This document shows, one piece after another, positions 1-8,190 of a DNA stretch of 64,000 bases; position 1 is the first letter of the stretch, and every line of letters starts with the position of its first letter. Source of the DNA: Nocardioidaceae bacterium. GTDB lineage: Bacteria > Actinomycetota > Actinomycetes > Propionibacteriales > Nocardioidaceae. The notes below the pieces were generated by a model, which made no database searches, was not told the DNA's origin, and saw nothing but the letters and a program-made list of their open reading frames with translations. The stretch covers positions 62,001 through 126,000 of the forward strand of contig JAURVT010000011.1 of assembly GCA_030655315.1 (NCBI GenBank), written 5' to 3'. The translations under genes and the position numbers were made by a program.

Positions 1-1520
1 CCGGGGCCGTCACGGCTCCGGCCACGTTCTTCTGCGGCGACGTCGACGATGCCGACGCGGCCCGCGTCTACCTCGACCCGCAGCGTGACGCGACGCTCGC
101 CGACGTCCGTCACGCCCACCTCGCGGGCCTGACGAGCGTCGAGCACGTCAAGCGCTTCACCACGATCGGCACCGCGTCGGATCAGGGCCGCGGGTTCGGC
201 GTCCTGACCGTCGGCGTGCTCGCCCAGGTGCTCGGCCGTCCGGTCACCGAGGTCGGCACCACCACCTACCGCCCGCCCTACACGCCGCTGCCGTTCGGCC
301 TGCTGGCCGGGCGCGACCGCGGCGCGCTGAGCGACCCGGTGCGCGTCACCGCGATGCACGACCGCCACCTCGCGGCCGGGGTGCCGCTGGAGGACGTCGG
401 CCAGTGGAAGCGCCCCTGGTACTTCCCGCAGCGCGGCGAGAGCATGCACGACGCCGTGCTGCGCGAGTGCCGGGCCGTGCGCGAGGACGTCGGGATGATG
501 GACGCGTCCACCCTCGGCAAGATCGTCTGCCACGGCGCGGACGTCGGCGAGATGCTCGACCGCGTCTACACCGGCCTGATGTCGTCCCTCAAGGTCGGCA
601 AGGTCCGGTACGGCGTGATGTGCAGCCCCGACGGCATGGTCGCCGACGACGGCACCGTCGCCCGGCTGTCCGACGACGAGTGGCTTCTCACCACCACGAC
701 GGGCAACGCCGCGTCGGTGCTCGACACGCTCGAGGAGTGGCAGCAGACCGAGTGGCCCGACCTCGACGCGCGCTTCACGTCGGTCACCGAGCAGTGGGCG
801 GTGGTCGCGCTCGCCGGGCCACGCTCGCGCGACGTGCTCGCCGGCCTCGCGCCCGACCTCGACGTCTCCGCCGAGGGCTTCGCCTTCATGGAGTGGCGCG
901 ACGCCACGGTCGCCGGCCTCCCGGTGCGCGTCATGCGGATCTCGTTCTCCGGCGAGCTGGCCTACGAGCTGCACGTGCCCGCCGCGTGGGGCGGCGCCCT
1001 GTGGGACGCGGTCGCGTCGGCGGGCGGCGTGACGCCCTACGGCACCGAGACCATGCACGTGCTGCGTGCCGAGAAGGGCTACCCGATCGTCGGGCAGGAC
1101 ACCGACGGCACCGTGACGCCGGTCGACCTCGGCATGGCCTGGGCGATCTCGCCCAAGAAGGTGCGCGAGGGCCGCGACTTCGTCGGGGCGCGCTCGCTCG
1201 TCCGCGACGAGTCCAACCGACCCGACCGCCGCCACCTCGTCGGGCTCGTGCCCGTCGACGGCAGCACCGCCATCGCCGAGGGGTCGCAGCTCGTCGACGC
1301 CGGCGCCGACCTGGCGGCGGTGCCCGTGCCGATGCACGGCCACGTGACGTCGGCCTACGCGTCGGTGGCCCTCGGCACGCCGTTCGCGCTGGCCCTGCTC
1401 GACGGCGGTCGTGACCGCCTCGGTGAGGAGCTCGACGCCGTCGACCTCCGCGTGCCGGTGCGCGTCCGCGTCACCGAGCCCGTGCCCTACGACCCCGAGG
1501 GGGAACGACGTGACGGCTGA
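1..1520 (+). CDS. soxA: Sarcosine oxidase alpha subunit, C-terminal part (start outside window)
   Basis: Cytoplasmic heterotetrameric sarcosine oxidase (SoxBDAG) turns sarcosine into glycine, H2O2 and 5,10-methylene-THF; the alpha subunit carries NAD+ and a folate-binding aminomethyltransferase-like domain. The frame is open from the left edge, with codons in phase from base 3. EHVKRFTTIGTASDQGR is the typical SoxA segment before the GcvT-like half, which runs from RPPYTPLPFG to the end and includes FSGELAYELHVP. About 505 C-terminal residues are present; the NAD-binding N-terminus lies outside. The stop overlaps the soxG start by 11 bases, as expected in an operon. Beta and delta subunit genes presumably lie upstream, which is inference. 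Confidence 0.93.
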   Translation, partial: GAVTAPATFFCGDVDDADAARVYLDPQRDATLADVRHAHLAGLTSVEHVKRFTTIGTASDQGRGFGVLTVGVLAQVLGRPVTEVGTTTYRPPYTPLPFGLLAGRDRGALSDPVRVTAMHDRHLAAGVPLEDVGQWKRPWYFPQRGESMHDAVLRECRAVREDVGMMDASTLGKIVCHGADVGEMLDRVYTGLMSSLKVGKVRYGVMCSPDGMVADDGTVARLSDDEWLLTTTTGNAASVLDTLEEWQQTEWPDLDARFTSVTEQWAVVALAGPRSRDVLAGLAPDLDVSAEGFAFMEWRDATVAGLPVRVMRISFSGELAYELHVPAAWGGALWDAVASAGGVTPYGTETMHVLRAEKGYPIVGQDTDGTVTPVDLGMAWAISPKKVREGRDFVGARSLVRDESNRPDRRHLVGLVPVDGSTAIAEGSQLVDAGADLAAVPVPMHGHVTSAYASVALGTPFALALLDGGRDRLGEELDAVDLRVPVRVRVTEPVPYDPEGERRDG

Positions 1521-2028
1521 GGTCCTCGCGTTGCGAGAAGGTCCGCTGGGCACTGAGCGTCTGGACGTGTCGGGCCCGGCACTGACGATCGTCGACGAGC
1601 CGTTCCGCACGCTCGTCGACGTCCGCGGCACCACCACGGCCCCGGTCGTGGACGGCGCCTGGACGTGGCGTCTCGGCCCCGACTGGTGGCTCGTCGACGC
1701 ACCGGCGTCGGACGCGGTGGCGCTGGAGTCGCCGGTGGCCACGTCGCTGCGGTCGGCCCTCCCGGGCGCAAGCGTCGTCGACGTGTCCTCGCTGCGCACG
1801 GTCTTCGTCCTCACCGGCCCCGACGCCCGCGCGGTGCTGGCCCACGGCTGCTCGCTCGACCTCGACCCCCGCGTGCTCCCGGTCGGCGCCTGCGTGCAGG
1901 GCATGCTCGCCCAGGCCCAGGTGTCCATCGGCCGCACCGACGCCGACGCGCTGCGCCTCCACGTCCGCGCCTCCTTCGCCCGCCACCTCGCCGCCTGGCT
2001 CCGCGACGCCTCGGTCGAGTACCTCTAG
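1510..2028 (+). CDS. soxG: Sarcosine oxidase gamma subunit
   Basis: Small gamma subunit (172 aa) of the SoxBDAG sarcosine oxidase. It has a degenerate GcvT/YgfZ-like fold and stabilises the complex. The GTG at 1510 was chosen because it lies within the soxA end (11-base overlap) and gives the usual SoxG length; a longer frame upstream only shadows soxA. Recognisable parts are WTWRLGPDWWLVDAP near residues 50-64, LRTVFVLTGPDARAVLAHGC in the middle and the C-terminal SFARHLAAWL. Family identity is weak by sequence in general, so the position directly behind soxA is the main support. It is the last gene of the sox operon; a strong hairpin follows. Confidence 0.85.
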   Translation: MTAEVLALREGPLGTERLDVSGPALTIVDEPFRTLVDVRGTTTAPVVDGAWTWRLGPDWWLVDAPASDAVALESPVATSLRSALPGASVVDVSSLRTVFVLTGPDARAVLAHGCSLDLDPRVLPVGACVQGMLAQAQVSIGRTDADALRLHVRASFARHLAAWLRDASVEYL

Positions 2029-2051
2029 CCCGCGGCCCCCCCGCCCGCGAT

Positions 2052-2100
2052 ATACGGGTTCTGCACCAAGATCCGCCTCTCGGTGGTGCAGAACCCGTAT
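2052..2100. terminator. Bidirectional hairpin between soxG and the YcaQ-like gene
   Basis: Two perfect 16-bp arms (ATACGGGTTCTGCACC at 2052-2067 and its complement at 2085-2100) around a 17-base loop, placed between the convergent 3' ends of soxG and the minus-strand winged-helix gene. There is no T-tract. The position suggests a bidirectional transcription stop. It belongs to a set of long hairpins at convergent ends in this window. Confidence 0.7.
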
Positions 2101-2133
2101 CTCGGCGACTCCACCGCGGCCCTGGGGCGGCAC

Positions 2134-3318
2134 CTACGCGCGGAGCTCCTTCTCGACGGGGGTCCAGCGGCGGGCGCGGGCCTTGAGGCGGACGTCGCCG
2201 AGGAGGTCCTGGAGGCGGGCGGCCGCGGCGTCGAGGGCGGCGGAGGTCTCGGTGCCGACGTCCTCGAGGAGGAGGGTGACGACCTCGCCGTCGTCGCGGT
2301 GGGCCCACCCGCCGACGACCCGGCCGTCGGCCCACAGGGTGGGGCCGGCGTTGCCCGTCGCGTCGAACAGGCGCGCCCGGTGCTCGCCGAGGTAGTGGTC
2401 GCGCTGCTTCCAGCCCATGACGGTGGGGTCGAGCGCGGGGAGCAGAGCCACCCACGGCTCGACCGGCTCCACCGGGTCGAGGTCGTCGGGCAGCGCAACG
2501 CCCGGTGCGCCGTCGAGGTCGACGTCGACGGCACCGACGGCGGCGAGCGCGGCGCGGGTACGGGTCTTGGTCCACCCCGCCCACCACTGCAGGTCCTCGA
2601 GGGTCGCCGGTCCGAACGCTGCGAGCCATCGTCGGGCCAGCTCGGCGGCGCCCTGCTCCGCCGTCGTGGACCCGGGATCGAGGCGGGGGAGCGTCCAGCG
2701 GAACTGCGTGGACGTCCACCCTCCGCGGGGGCGTGCGCGCATCACGCGCCCCTCGGCCGAGAGCATCGTCAGCAGCCGGCTCGCGACGCTGACCTCGGTG
2801 GCGTCGGCCCGCCCGACGCCGAGGGTGACGCGGGTGGCCAGGCGCTCGTCGGACGCGACGAGGTCGGCACTGGTGACCTGGCCGTCGCCGACGGCCGCGA
2901 TGGCCGCGTCCTCCGCGCCGCGCAGCCACGGCTCCGGCTCGTCGGTGATCCCCGAGTCCACCAGCAGCTTGAGCAGCAGTCGTCGCTGCTCCTTGGCGAC
3001 GACGTCGGACGCGCCCGCGTGCGTCGCGCCGACGAGGTCGGACGGCACCGCGAAGACCGTGCGTCGCATCGCGAGCACGCGGACGAGCGCCTCGTCCTCG
3101 GGGACGGGGTCGTGCAGCGCGCGGTCGACCGCGGCGAGGTCGGGGGAGACCATCCGCGCGCACGCCGACAGGAACGTGCTGGCGGGGTCGGTGCCGTGCA
3201 GGGCGACGACGGCGCGCGCGGTCTCCACCGGCGTGGCCACCCGGGCGGACGCAGCGAGCGCGTGACGCCGACCGATCCGGGACCGGCGCTCGTCCGCCCC
3301 GACGCGTGGGGCGGTCAC
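2134..3318 (-). CDS. Winged-helix DNA-binding protein of the YcaQ/AlkZ (HTH_42) family
   Basis: 394-aa protein of the HTH_42 family, whose studied members (AlkZ of Streptomyces, YcaQ of E. coli) are DNA glycosylases acting on interstrand crosslinks. Family-like segments are ARAVVALHGTDPASTFLSAC near the N-terminus, LAMRRTVFAVP, FQ-type RRWLAAFGPATLEDLQWWAGW near the middle and LLPALDPTVMGWKQRD before the C-terminus. The AlkZ catalytic QxQ motif is not evident; the equivalent position reads LHGTDP, so this may be a non-crosslink branch of the family. The GTG start at 3318 overlaps the stop of the upstream IclR gene (GTGA), so the two are probably co-transcribed. Glycosylase activity is inference only. 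Confidence 0.75.
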   Translation of the reverse strand: MTAPRVGADERRSRIGRRHALAASARVATPVETARAVVALHGTDPASTFLSACARMVSPDLAAVDRALHDPVPEDEALVRVLAMRRTVFAVPSDLVGATHAGASDVVAKEQRRLLLKLLVDSGITDEPEPWLRGAEDAAIAAVGDGQVTSADLVASDERLATRVTLGVGRADATEVSVASRLLTMLSAEGRVMRARPRGGWTSTQFRWTLPRLDPGSTTAEQGAAELARRWLAAFGPATLEDLQWWAGWTKTRTRAALAAVGAVDVDLDGAPGVALPDDLDPVEPVEPWVALLPALDPTVMGWKQRDHYLGEHRARLFDATGNAGPTLWADGRVVGGWAHRDDGEVVTLLLEDVGTETSAALDAAAARLQDLLGDVRLKARARRWTPVEKELRA

Positions 3319-4067
3319 GCGCGGGCCCGTCGCGCGATCACCCGGGTGAGCAGGTCGCACTGGCGCACGAGCATCTCGGCGATGTCGCGCTTCTTGTCGC
3401 CGATGCGGAACGTCGGGCCGGAGACGCCGATCGCGCCGATCACGTAGCCCTGCGGACCGCGGACGGGCGCGGCGATCGCGTCGAGCCCCACCTCCAGCTC
3501 TCCCTGCGTCTCGGAGAACCCCTTCTGCCGGATCTTCTCCAGCTCGCGCTCGAGCGCCGCGCGCGTGGGAACGGTGTGCTCGGTCGGCCGCTCCAGGTGC
3601 CCGCGCGGCACCCGCAGCGCGCCCCACGCGTACAGCACCTTACCGAGGGCCGAGCAGTGCCCGGGCACCTCGATGCTCATCCAGTTGGCCGCGCCCACGA
3701 CGAAGCGGCTGTCGATCTGGGCGACGTGCTGCACCGCGTCGTGGCGCGGCACCGCGAGGTTGACCGTCTCGCCGGTCTCGTCGGCGACGTCCTCGAGGAA
3801 CGGGTGGGCCAGGGCGACGAGCCCGCCGACGCGGTCGAACCGCTCGGCGTACTCAGCGAACAGGGGGCCGCCGCGGTAGGCGCCGGCGCGGTCGCGCTCG
3901 AGGAGGCCGCCGCGCTCCAGCGCGTTGAGCAGCCGCGAGGTCGTCGAGCGCGCCAGGTCGGACTCGTGCACGAGGTCGGTGTACGTCCGGGCCTCGTCGG
4001 CACCGACGACGAGCCTCAGGAGCGCGAGGGCGCGGTCGAGCGACTGGGTCCCGGTCGCCTCGTTCAT
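3315..4067 (-). CDS. IclR-family transcriptional regulator
   Basis: 250-aa regulator with an N-terminal winged helix (QSLDRALALLRLV, then LARSTTSRLLNALERGGLLER near residues 38-58) and a C-terminal IclR effector-binding domain (ETGETVNLAVPRHDAVQHVAQ; APVRGPQGYVIGAIGVSGPT). It reads away from the Rieske operon, and the 294-bp divergent region contains a perfect inverted repeat (4130-4146) that could be its operator. Lying between sox and Rieske genes, it probably senses a methylated amine or a catabolite. ATG 4067 is the first start in front of the HTH. The ligand is unknown. Confidence 0.9.
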   Translation of the reverse strand: MNEATGTQSLDRALALLRLVVGADEARTYTDLVHESDLARSTTSRLLNALERGGLLERDRAGAYRGGPLFAEYAERFDRVGGLVALAHPFLEDVADETGETVNLAVPRHDAVQHVAQIDSRFVVGAANWMSIEVPGHCSALGKVLYAWGALRVPRGHLERPTEHTVPTRAALERELEKIRQKGFSETQGELEVGLDAIAAPVRGPQGYVIGAIGVSGPTFRIGDKKRDIAEMLVRQCDLLTRVIARRARA

Positions 4068-4129
4068 GCGACGGCCTCAGTCATGTACGGACATCCTGTG
4101 CAGCCTCCCGAGCCGGTGGGTCCATCAGA

Positions 4130-4166
4130 GTTCCACGTCATGGAACCACACTTCCACGTCGTGAGG
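4130..4166. promoter_or_regulatory. Putative IclR operator with a second half-site
   Basis: GTTCCACGTCATGGAAC (4130-4146) is an inverted repeat with 6-bp arms GTTCCA and TGGAAC around 5 bases. A second copy of its left half, CTTCCACGTCGTGAGG, follows at 4151-4166 (TTCCACGTC repeated with a 20-base step). It lies between the divergent IclR gene and the Rieske operon. Short palindromes of this size are typical IclR targets; the assignment is inference from position. Confidence 0.6.
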
Positions 4167-4279
4167 GTAGGGTCCGGCTTCGCGGCGACGGGCCTGGCCT
4201 GCAAGCCCGGGCGAGGACGGCTGTTTGTGAACGCCGTGAAAATTCTGGAGTTGTGGGGTCAAGACACGCCGTCACCTCA

Positions 4280-4353
4280 TTGACTTCCCGGGGTCGTGGG
4301 ACGCACGATCTCCTTACAAGCGCCTCCTGGTCGTCGCGCCGGCCCGAAGAAGG
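4280..4353 (+). promoter_or_regulatory. Possible promoter and ribosome-binding site of the Rieske operon
   Basis: TTGACT at 4280-4285 and a weak CACGAT at 4304-4309 are 18 bases apart and could be -35/-10 elements. GAAGAAGGA at 4345-4353 is a good Shine-Dalgarno 8 bases before the TTG at 4362 and decides that start. The rest of 4068-4361 holds only the operator repeat and no gene I can support. Confidence 0.4.
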
Positions 4354-4361
4354 ATCGACCG

Positions 4362-4709
4362 TTGCTCCACATCTGCTCCGTCGAGGACGTCCCGCAGGGC
4401 GAGGGTCTGCGCATCACGCAGGTCTCCCCGCCCATCGCGGTGTTCCGCACCGACGACGACGCGTTCTTCGCCGTCGACGACACGTGCACGCACCAGGACG
4501 CGTCCCTGGCCGACGGGTGGCTGGAGGACTGCTGGGTCGAGTGCCCGCTGCACGCCTCGAAGTTCGACCTGCGCACCGGGCAGGTCGACGAGCCGCCGGC
4601 CAAGCGTCCCGTCCGCACCCACGAGGTCGTCGTCACCGACGGCGAGGTCTGGGTGACCCTGTCCACCGAGGCGCCCAACCTGCCTCCCGGCGTGGAGGTC
4701 GGTGCCTGA
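4362..4709 (+). CDS. Rieske [2Fe-2S] ferredoxin of a ring-hydroxylase/demethylase system
   Basis: 115-aa Rieske-type ferredoxin that would carry electrons from the reductase encoded next to the oxygenase further down. The cluster motif is CTHQDASL (Cys-x-His) followed by CPLHASKFDLRTG (Cys-x2-His). The TTG start at 4362 is preferred over the upstream ATG at 4296 because GAAGAAGGA sits 8 bases before it and because family members begin directly with the HICSVEDVPQGEGL-like strand; the extra 22 residues of the longer form look non-conserved. Its TGA overlaps the ATG of the reductase by one base. It works in the cytoplasm. Confidence 0.87.
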   Translation: MLHICSVEDVPQGEGLRITQVSPPIAVFRTDDDAFFAVDDTCTHQDASLADGWLEDCWVECPLHASKFDLRTGQVDEPPAKRPVRTHEVVVTDGEVWVTLSTEAPNLPPGVEVGA

Positions 4710-5893
4710 TGGGCGCACGCATCCGGACCGTCATCATCATCGGCGCCTCGCTCGCGGGCCACTCCAGCGCCCGGGCGCTGCGCCGCAGCGGCTTCGACGG
4801 CGACATCGTGGTGGTGGGCGACGAGCTCAAGCGCCCCTACGACCGCCCGCCGCTGTCCAAGGACTTCCTGGCCGGTCGCACCACCGAGGCCGACCTCGCG
4901 CTCGAGGGCGACGAGGAGGACCTCCGCGTCGAGTGGGTGCTCGGCACCCGTGCCGTCGCGCTCGACCCCGGCACCACCACCGTCACGCTGTCCGACGGCC
5001 GCTGGATCACCGGTGACGCCGTCATCGTCGCCACCGGCTCGTCGGCCCGTCGTCTGCCCACCTCGCTCAGCGGCGTGCACACCCTGCGCACCATCGACGA
5101 CGCCGTCGCGCTGCGCGACGACATGAAGCCCGGCGCCCGCCTGTGCGTCATCGGCGCGGGGTTCGTCGGCGCCGAGATCGCCTCCACGGCGCGGGGGCTC
5201 GGCATGGACGTCACCGTCGTCGAGGCCGCCGACACCCCGCTCGCGGGTCCGCTCGGCGCGCTGCTGGGCAACGCCGTCGCCGGTCTGCACGCCCGCCACG
5301 GCGTCCCGCTGCACTGCGGCACCCCGGTCGAGCGGCTGCTCGGCACCGAGCGCGTGACGGGCGTCGAGCTCGCCGACGGACGGCAGCTGCCCGCCGACGT
5401 CGTCGTCGCCGGCATCGGCGCCGTGCCCGCCGTCGGCTGGCTCGCCGACACCGGGCTCGACGTCACCCGCGGCCTGCTCTGCAACCAGGTCGGCGCCACC
5501 GCCGCGGCCAACGTCTTCGGCGTCGGCGACTGCTCGGCCTGGTTCGACCCCGCCCGCGGCCACCACCACCGCGTCGAGCACTGGACGGACTCGCGCGACC
5601 GCCCGCGCATCACCGTCGACGCCCTGCTCAACGGCTACGACCCCGCCGCGCCGGCCACCCTGGGCGCGCCCTACTTCTGGTCCGACCAGTACGGCGTGCG
5701 GCTGCAGTTCGCCGGACGCCGCGTCGGCGACGAGACCGTCACCTTCGAGGCCGGCAGCGTCGACGACGCCGACCTCCTCGCCGTCTACTGGCGCCACGGC
5801 AAGCCCGTCGCCGTGCTCGGCATGGACCAGCCCAAGCAGTTCGGCCGCTGGCGACGCGGCCTCAGCCACGACCTCCACGGAGCAGCCGCGTGA
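4709..5893 (+). CDS. FAD-dependent ferredoxin reductase of the Rieske system
   Basis: 394-aa NAD(P)H-dependent ferredoxin reductase, homologous to the reductase parts of aromatic dioxygenases and rubredoxin reductases. It has an FAD-binding GASLAGHSSARALR (GxSxAG) near residue 12, RPYDRPPLSKDFL near 42-54, an ATGSSAR motif, a second nucleotide-binding GAGFVGAEIAS near 150, and the FAD-contacting FGVGDCSAWFD. The C-terminal third (from PYFWSDQYGVRLQFAG) is the reductase C-terminal domain. It overlaps the ferredoxin stop and is itself overlapped by the oxygenase start (GTGA), giving a compact ferredoxin-reductase-oxygenase transcript. It would take electrons from NADH to the Rieske ferredoxin. 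Confidence 0.9.
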   Translation: MGARIRTVIIIGASLAGHSSARALRRSGFDGDIVVVGDELKRPYDRPPLSKDFLAGRTTEADLALEGDEEDLRVEWVLGTRAVALDPGTTTVTLSDGRWITGDAVIVATGSSARRLPTSLSGVHTLRTIDDAVALRDDMKPGARLCVIGAGFVGAEIASTARGLGMDVTVVEAADTPLAGPLGALLGNAVAGLHARHGVPLHCGTPVERLLGTERVTGVELADGRQLPADVVVAGIGAVPAVGWLADTGLDVTRGLLCNQVGATAAANVFGVGDCSAWFDPARGHHHRVEHWTDSRDRPRITVDALLNGYDPAAPATLGAPYFWSDQYGVRLQFAGRRVGDETVTFEAGSVDDADLLAVYWRHGKPVAVLGMDQPKQFGRWRRGLSHDLHGAAA

Positions 5894-7029
5894 CCGCAGC
5901 CCCCGACGCAGCCCCCGACAACCGCGTCAGCGAGTCGCTGCTGCGCACGCTCGGAGGACGCGCCTACGTCGACCCCGCCGTCTTCGACGCCGAGTGCGAG
6001 CGGATCTTCGAGCAGATGTGGTTCTGCGCGGTGCACGTCAGCGACCTCCCGTCGCCCGGCTCGTTCCGCACGGTGCAGGTCGGCCGCGAGTCGATCCTGC
6101 TCACCCGCTCGCGCCGCGGCGAGCTGCGCGGGTTCTACAACGTGTGCCGACACCGGGGCGCCCAGCTGTGCACCGAGGACGCCGGCCAGGCGCGCCGCTC
6201 CTTCCAGTGCCCGTACCACGCCTGGACCTACGACTTCGACGGCAAGCTGATCGCCGCCCCCAACCTCACGTCCATGCCCGACGTCGGCCGCGAGGAGTAC
6301 GGCCTGCGCACGGTCCACGTCAAGGAGTGGCTGGGCTACGTCTGGGTCAGCCTCGCCGACGAGCCGGAGTCGTTCGAGCACACCGTCGAGCAGGAGATCC
6401 TGGACCGCCTCGGCGCGATGTCCAAGCTCGAGGCGTACGACGTCTCCGAGCTCGCGATCGGCAAGCGCATCTCGTACGACGTGGCGGCCAACTGGAAGCT
6501 CATCATCGAGAACTTCATGGAGTGCTACCACTGCGCGACCATCCACCCCGAGCTCACCGAGGTGCTGCCGGAGTTCGCCGACGGTCTCGCCGCGCAGTTC
6601 TTCGTCGACCACGGGGCCGAGTTCGGCGACGAGATCCAGGGCTTCACCGTCGACGGCTCGGTCGGGCTCGACACCCTGCCGGGCATCGGCCAGGACCGCG
6701 ACCGCAAGTACTACGCCATCACCATCAAGCCGCAGGTGTTCGTCAACCTCGTGCCCGACCACGTGATCGTGCACCGGATGTTCCCGCTCGCCGCCGACCG
6801 CACCCGCGTCGAGGTCGACTGGCTCTACCTGCCGAGCGTGGTCGAGAGCGGCGCCGACCTCACCGCCTCGGTCGAGCTGTTCCACCGCGTGAACGAGCAG
6901 GACTTCGAGGCCTGCGAGCGCTGCCAGCCCGCCATGGCCTCCCGCTCCTACGCCGCCGGCGGCGTCCTCGTCCCCTCCGAGCACCACATCGCCCTCTTCC
7001 ACGACTGGGTCACCTCCCGCCTCGCCTGA
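5890..7029 (+). CDS. Rieske non-heme iron oxygenase alpha subunit, probable betaine demethylase
   Basis: 379-aa terminal oxygenase. Rieske ligands are Cys86, His88, Cys107 and His110 (CRHRGAQL and CPYHAWTY). The mononuclear iron site is His214, His219 and probably Asp338 (ECYHCATIHPEL; NEQDFEACE). Length and motif layout match the GbcA / stachydrine-demethylase / carnitine-monooxygenase group rather than aromatic dioxygenases with a beta subunit. With sox genes, purU and a betaine transporter nearby, N-demethylation of glycine betaine to dimethylglycine with formaldehyde release is the best guess; proline betaine or carnitine remain possible. GTG 5890 overlaps the reductase stop. It is the last gene of its operon; a hairpin follows. 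Confidence 0.88.
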   Translation: MTAAPDAAPDNRVSESLLRTLGGRAYVDPAVFDAECERIFEQMWFCAVHVSDLPSPGSFRTVQVGRESILLTRSRRGELRGFYNVCRHRGAQLCTEDAGQARRSFQCPYHAWTYDFDGKLIAAPNLTSMPDVGREEYGLRTVHVKEWLGYVWVSLADEPESFEHTVEQEILDRLGAMSKLEAYDVSELAIGKRISYDVAANWKLIIENFMECYHCATIHPELTEVLPEFADGLAAQFFVDHGAEFGDEIQGFTVDGSVGLDTLPGIGQDRDRKYYAITIKPQVFVNLVPDHVIVHRMFPLAADRTRVEVDWLYLPSVVESGADLTASVELFHRVNEQDFEACERCQPAMASRSYAAGGVLVPSEHHIALFHDWVTSRLA

Positions 7030-7035
7030 CCTCCC

Positions 7036-7106
7036 CGTCCGCGATCTGATGACTTGTGGGGCTTGAACAGGGGTTTTGACCCCCACAACGCATCAGATCG
7101 CGGACG
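7036..7106. repeat. 71-nt hairpin element, copy 1 (downstream of the Rieske oxygenase)
   Basis: Outer 16-bp arms CGTCCGCGATCTGATG / complement, a 2x2 internal loop (AC against CG), an inner stem TTGTGGGG / CCCCACAA, and an 18-base loop segment. All 53 bases outside the variable loop segment are identical to copy 2 at 7241-7311. It begins 7 bases after the oxygenase stop and could end transcription. The 134 bases between the two copies (7107-7240) hold no gene I can support. Confidence 0.75.
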
Positions 7107-7240
7107 GGGGCGTCGGTGCGCAGGGTCGGCTCTGACGTGGGCGGTGCTCGCCGCGACGCAAGGCGCGGCGAGGGACAGCGCCTCGTCCGTCGCTGCCTCC
7201 CGGGACCTCACAGGCACCACCTTCCCCACCGGCCCCGCCT

Positions 7241-7311
7241 CGTCCGCGATCTGATGACTTGTGGGGGTTACGTGGGGTGTTTAACCCCCACAACGCATCA
7301 GATCGCGGACG
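7241..7311. repeat. 71-nt hairpin element, copy 2 (downstream of purU)
   Basis: Same length and the same 53 arm bases as copy 1, but only about 9 of 18 loop-segment bases agree. Here the inner stem is extended to 11 bp (TTGTGGGGGTT / AACCCCCACAA). It lies 22 bases beyond the minus-strand purU stop, so each of the two convergent genes has its own copy. It is a probable terminator and possibly a dispersed element. Confidence 0.75.
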
Positions 7312-7332
7312 GGGGAGGAGCGCGGGGCTCCT

Positions 7333-8190
7333 CTACGGGAAGACCACGACCCGGCCTCGGCCGAGGAGGAGGCGGGACTCGGCGTGCCAGGCGACGGCGC
7401 GGGAGAGGACGACGGCCTCGACGTCGCGGCCGGCACGGACCATCTGCTCGGGGGTCATGCGGTGGTCGACGCGGACGACGTCCTGCTCGATGATCGGGCC
7501 CTCGTCGAGGTCGGCGGTGACGTAGTGGGCGGTGGCGCCGATCAGCTTGACGCCGCGGTCGAAGGCCTGGTGGTAGGGCTTGGCGCCCTTGAAGCTGGGC
7601 AGGAACGAGTGGTGGATGTTGATCGTCCGGCCCTCGAGCCGCTTGCTCGTCTCGTCCGAGAGCACCTGCATGTAGCGGGCCAGGACGACCAGGTCGATGT
7701 CGAGGTCGTCGACGAGCCGGAGCAGCTCGGCCTCGGCCTCGGGCTTGGTGTCGGGCGTGACGGGGAGGTGGTGGAACGGGATGTCGTAGAGCTGGGCGAG
7801 GCGTTCGTGGTCGCGGTGGTTCGACACGATCGCGGGGATCTCGACGTTGAGCGCGCCGGTGCTGTGGCGGAACAACAGGTCGTTCAGGCAGTGCCCGAAC
7901 TTCGAGACCATCACGAGGGTGCGACAGGGTGCGGTCGCGTCGACCAGCGACCACGTCATCTGGTGCAGCGACGCGACGGAGCCGAACTCCTCGCGCAGCA
8001 CCTCGACGCCGCCACCGCCCTCGACGCCGGGCGCCCGGAACTCCAGGCGCATGTAGAACTCGTGGCCGAGCGGGTCGTCGAACTGCTGCGACTCCATGAT
8101 GTCGGCGCCGCGCGCCTCCAGGAACGCCGCGACGGCGTGCACCAGGCCGGGGCGGTCCAGGCAGCGGATCGTGAGGACGTAGGTCGGCAT
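7333..8190 (-). CDS. purU: Formyltetrahydrofolate deformylase
   Basis: PurU hydrolyses 10-formyl-THF to formate and THF in the cytoplasm. The 285-aa product has an N-terminal ACT domain (TIRCLDRPGLVHAVAAFL, residues 7-24) and a formyltransferase-like catalytic domain (LVMVSKFGHCLNDLLFR near 92-108; TINIHHSFLPSFKGAKPY; GATAHYVTADLDEGPIIEQ with the catalytic Asp). In actinobacteria and rhizobia purU often sits with sarcosine/betaine degradation genes, where it frees THF for the sarcosine oxidase reaction; the neighbours fit that. ATG 8190 has GGAGG five bases upstream. Only 44 bases separate it from the divergent IclR gene. Confidence 0.95.
   Translation of the reverse strand: MPTYVLTIRCLDRPGLVHAVAAFLEARGADIMESQQFDDPLGHEFYMRLEFRAPGVEGGGGVEVLREEFGSVASLHQMTWSLVDATAPCRTLVMVSKFGHCLNDLLFRHSTGALNVEIPAIVSNHRDHERLAQLYDIPFHHLPVTPDTKPEAEAELLRLVDDLDIDLVVLARYMQVLSDETSKRLEGRTINIHHSFLPSFKGAKPYHQAFDRGVKLIGATAHYVTADLDEGPIIEQDVVRVDHRMTPEQMVRAGRDVEAVVLSRAVAWHAESRLLLGRGRVVVFP

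Noticed and set aside
2083-3447. 454-codon plus-strand frame opposite the YcaQ-like and IclR genes
   Set aside because: Composition is typical of antisense frames in GC-rich DNA, and it begins inside the hairpin.
7054-7254. Short frame (66 codons) reading through the first hairpin, and a similar frame through the second
   Set aside because: It is made mostly of the inverted-repeat arms and exists because both copies share sequence; no ribosome-binding site or family match.
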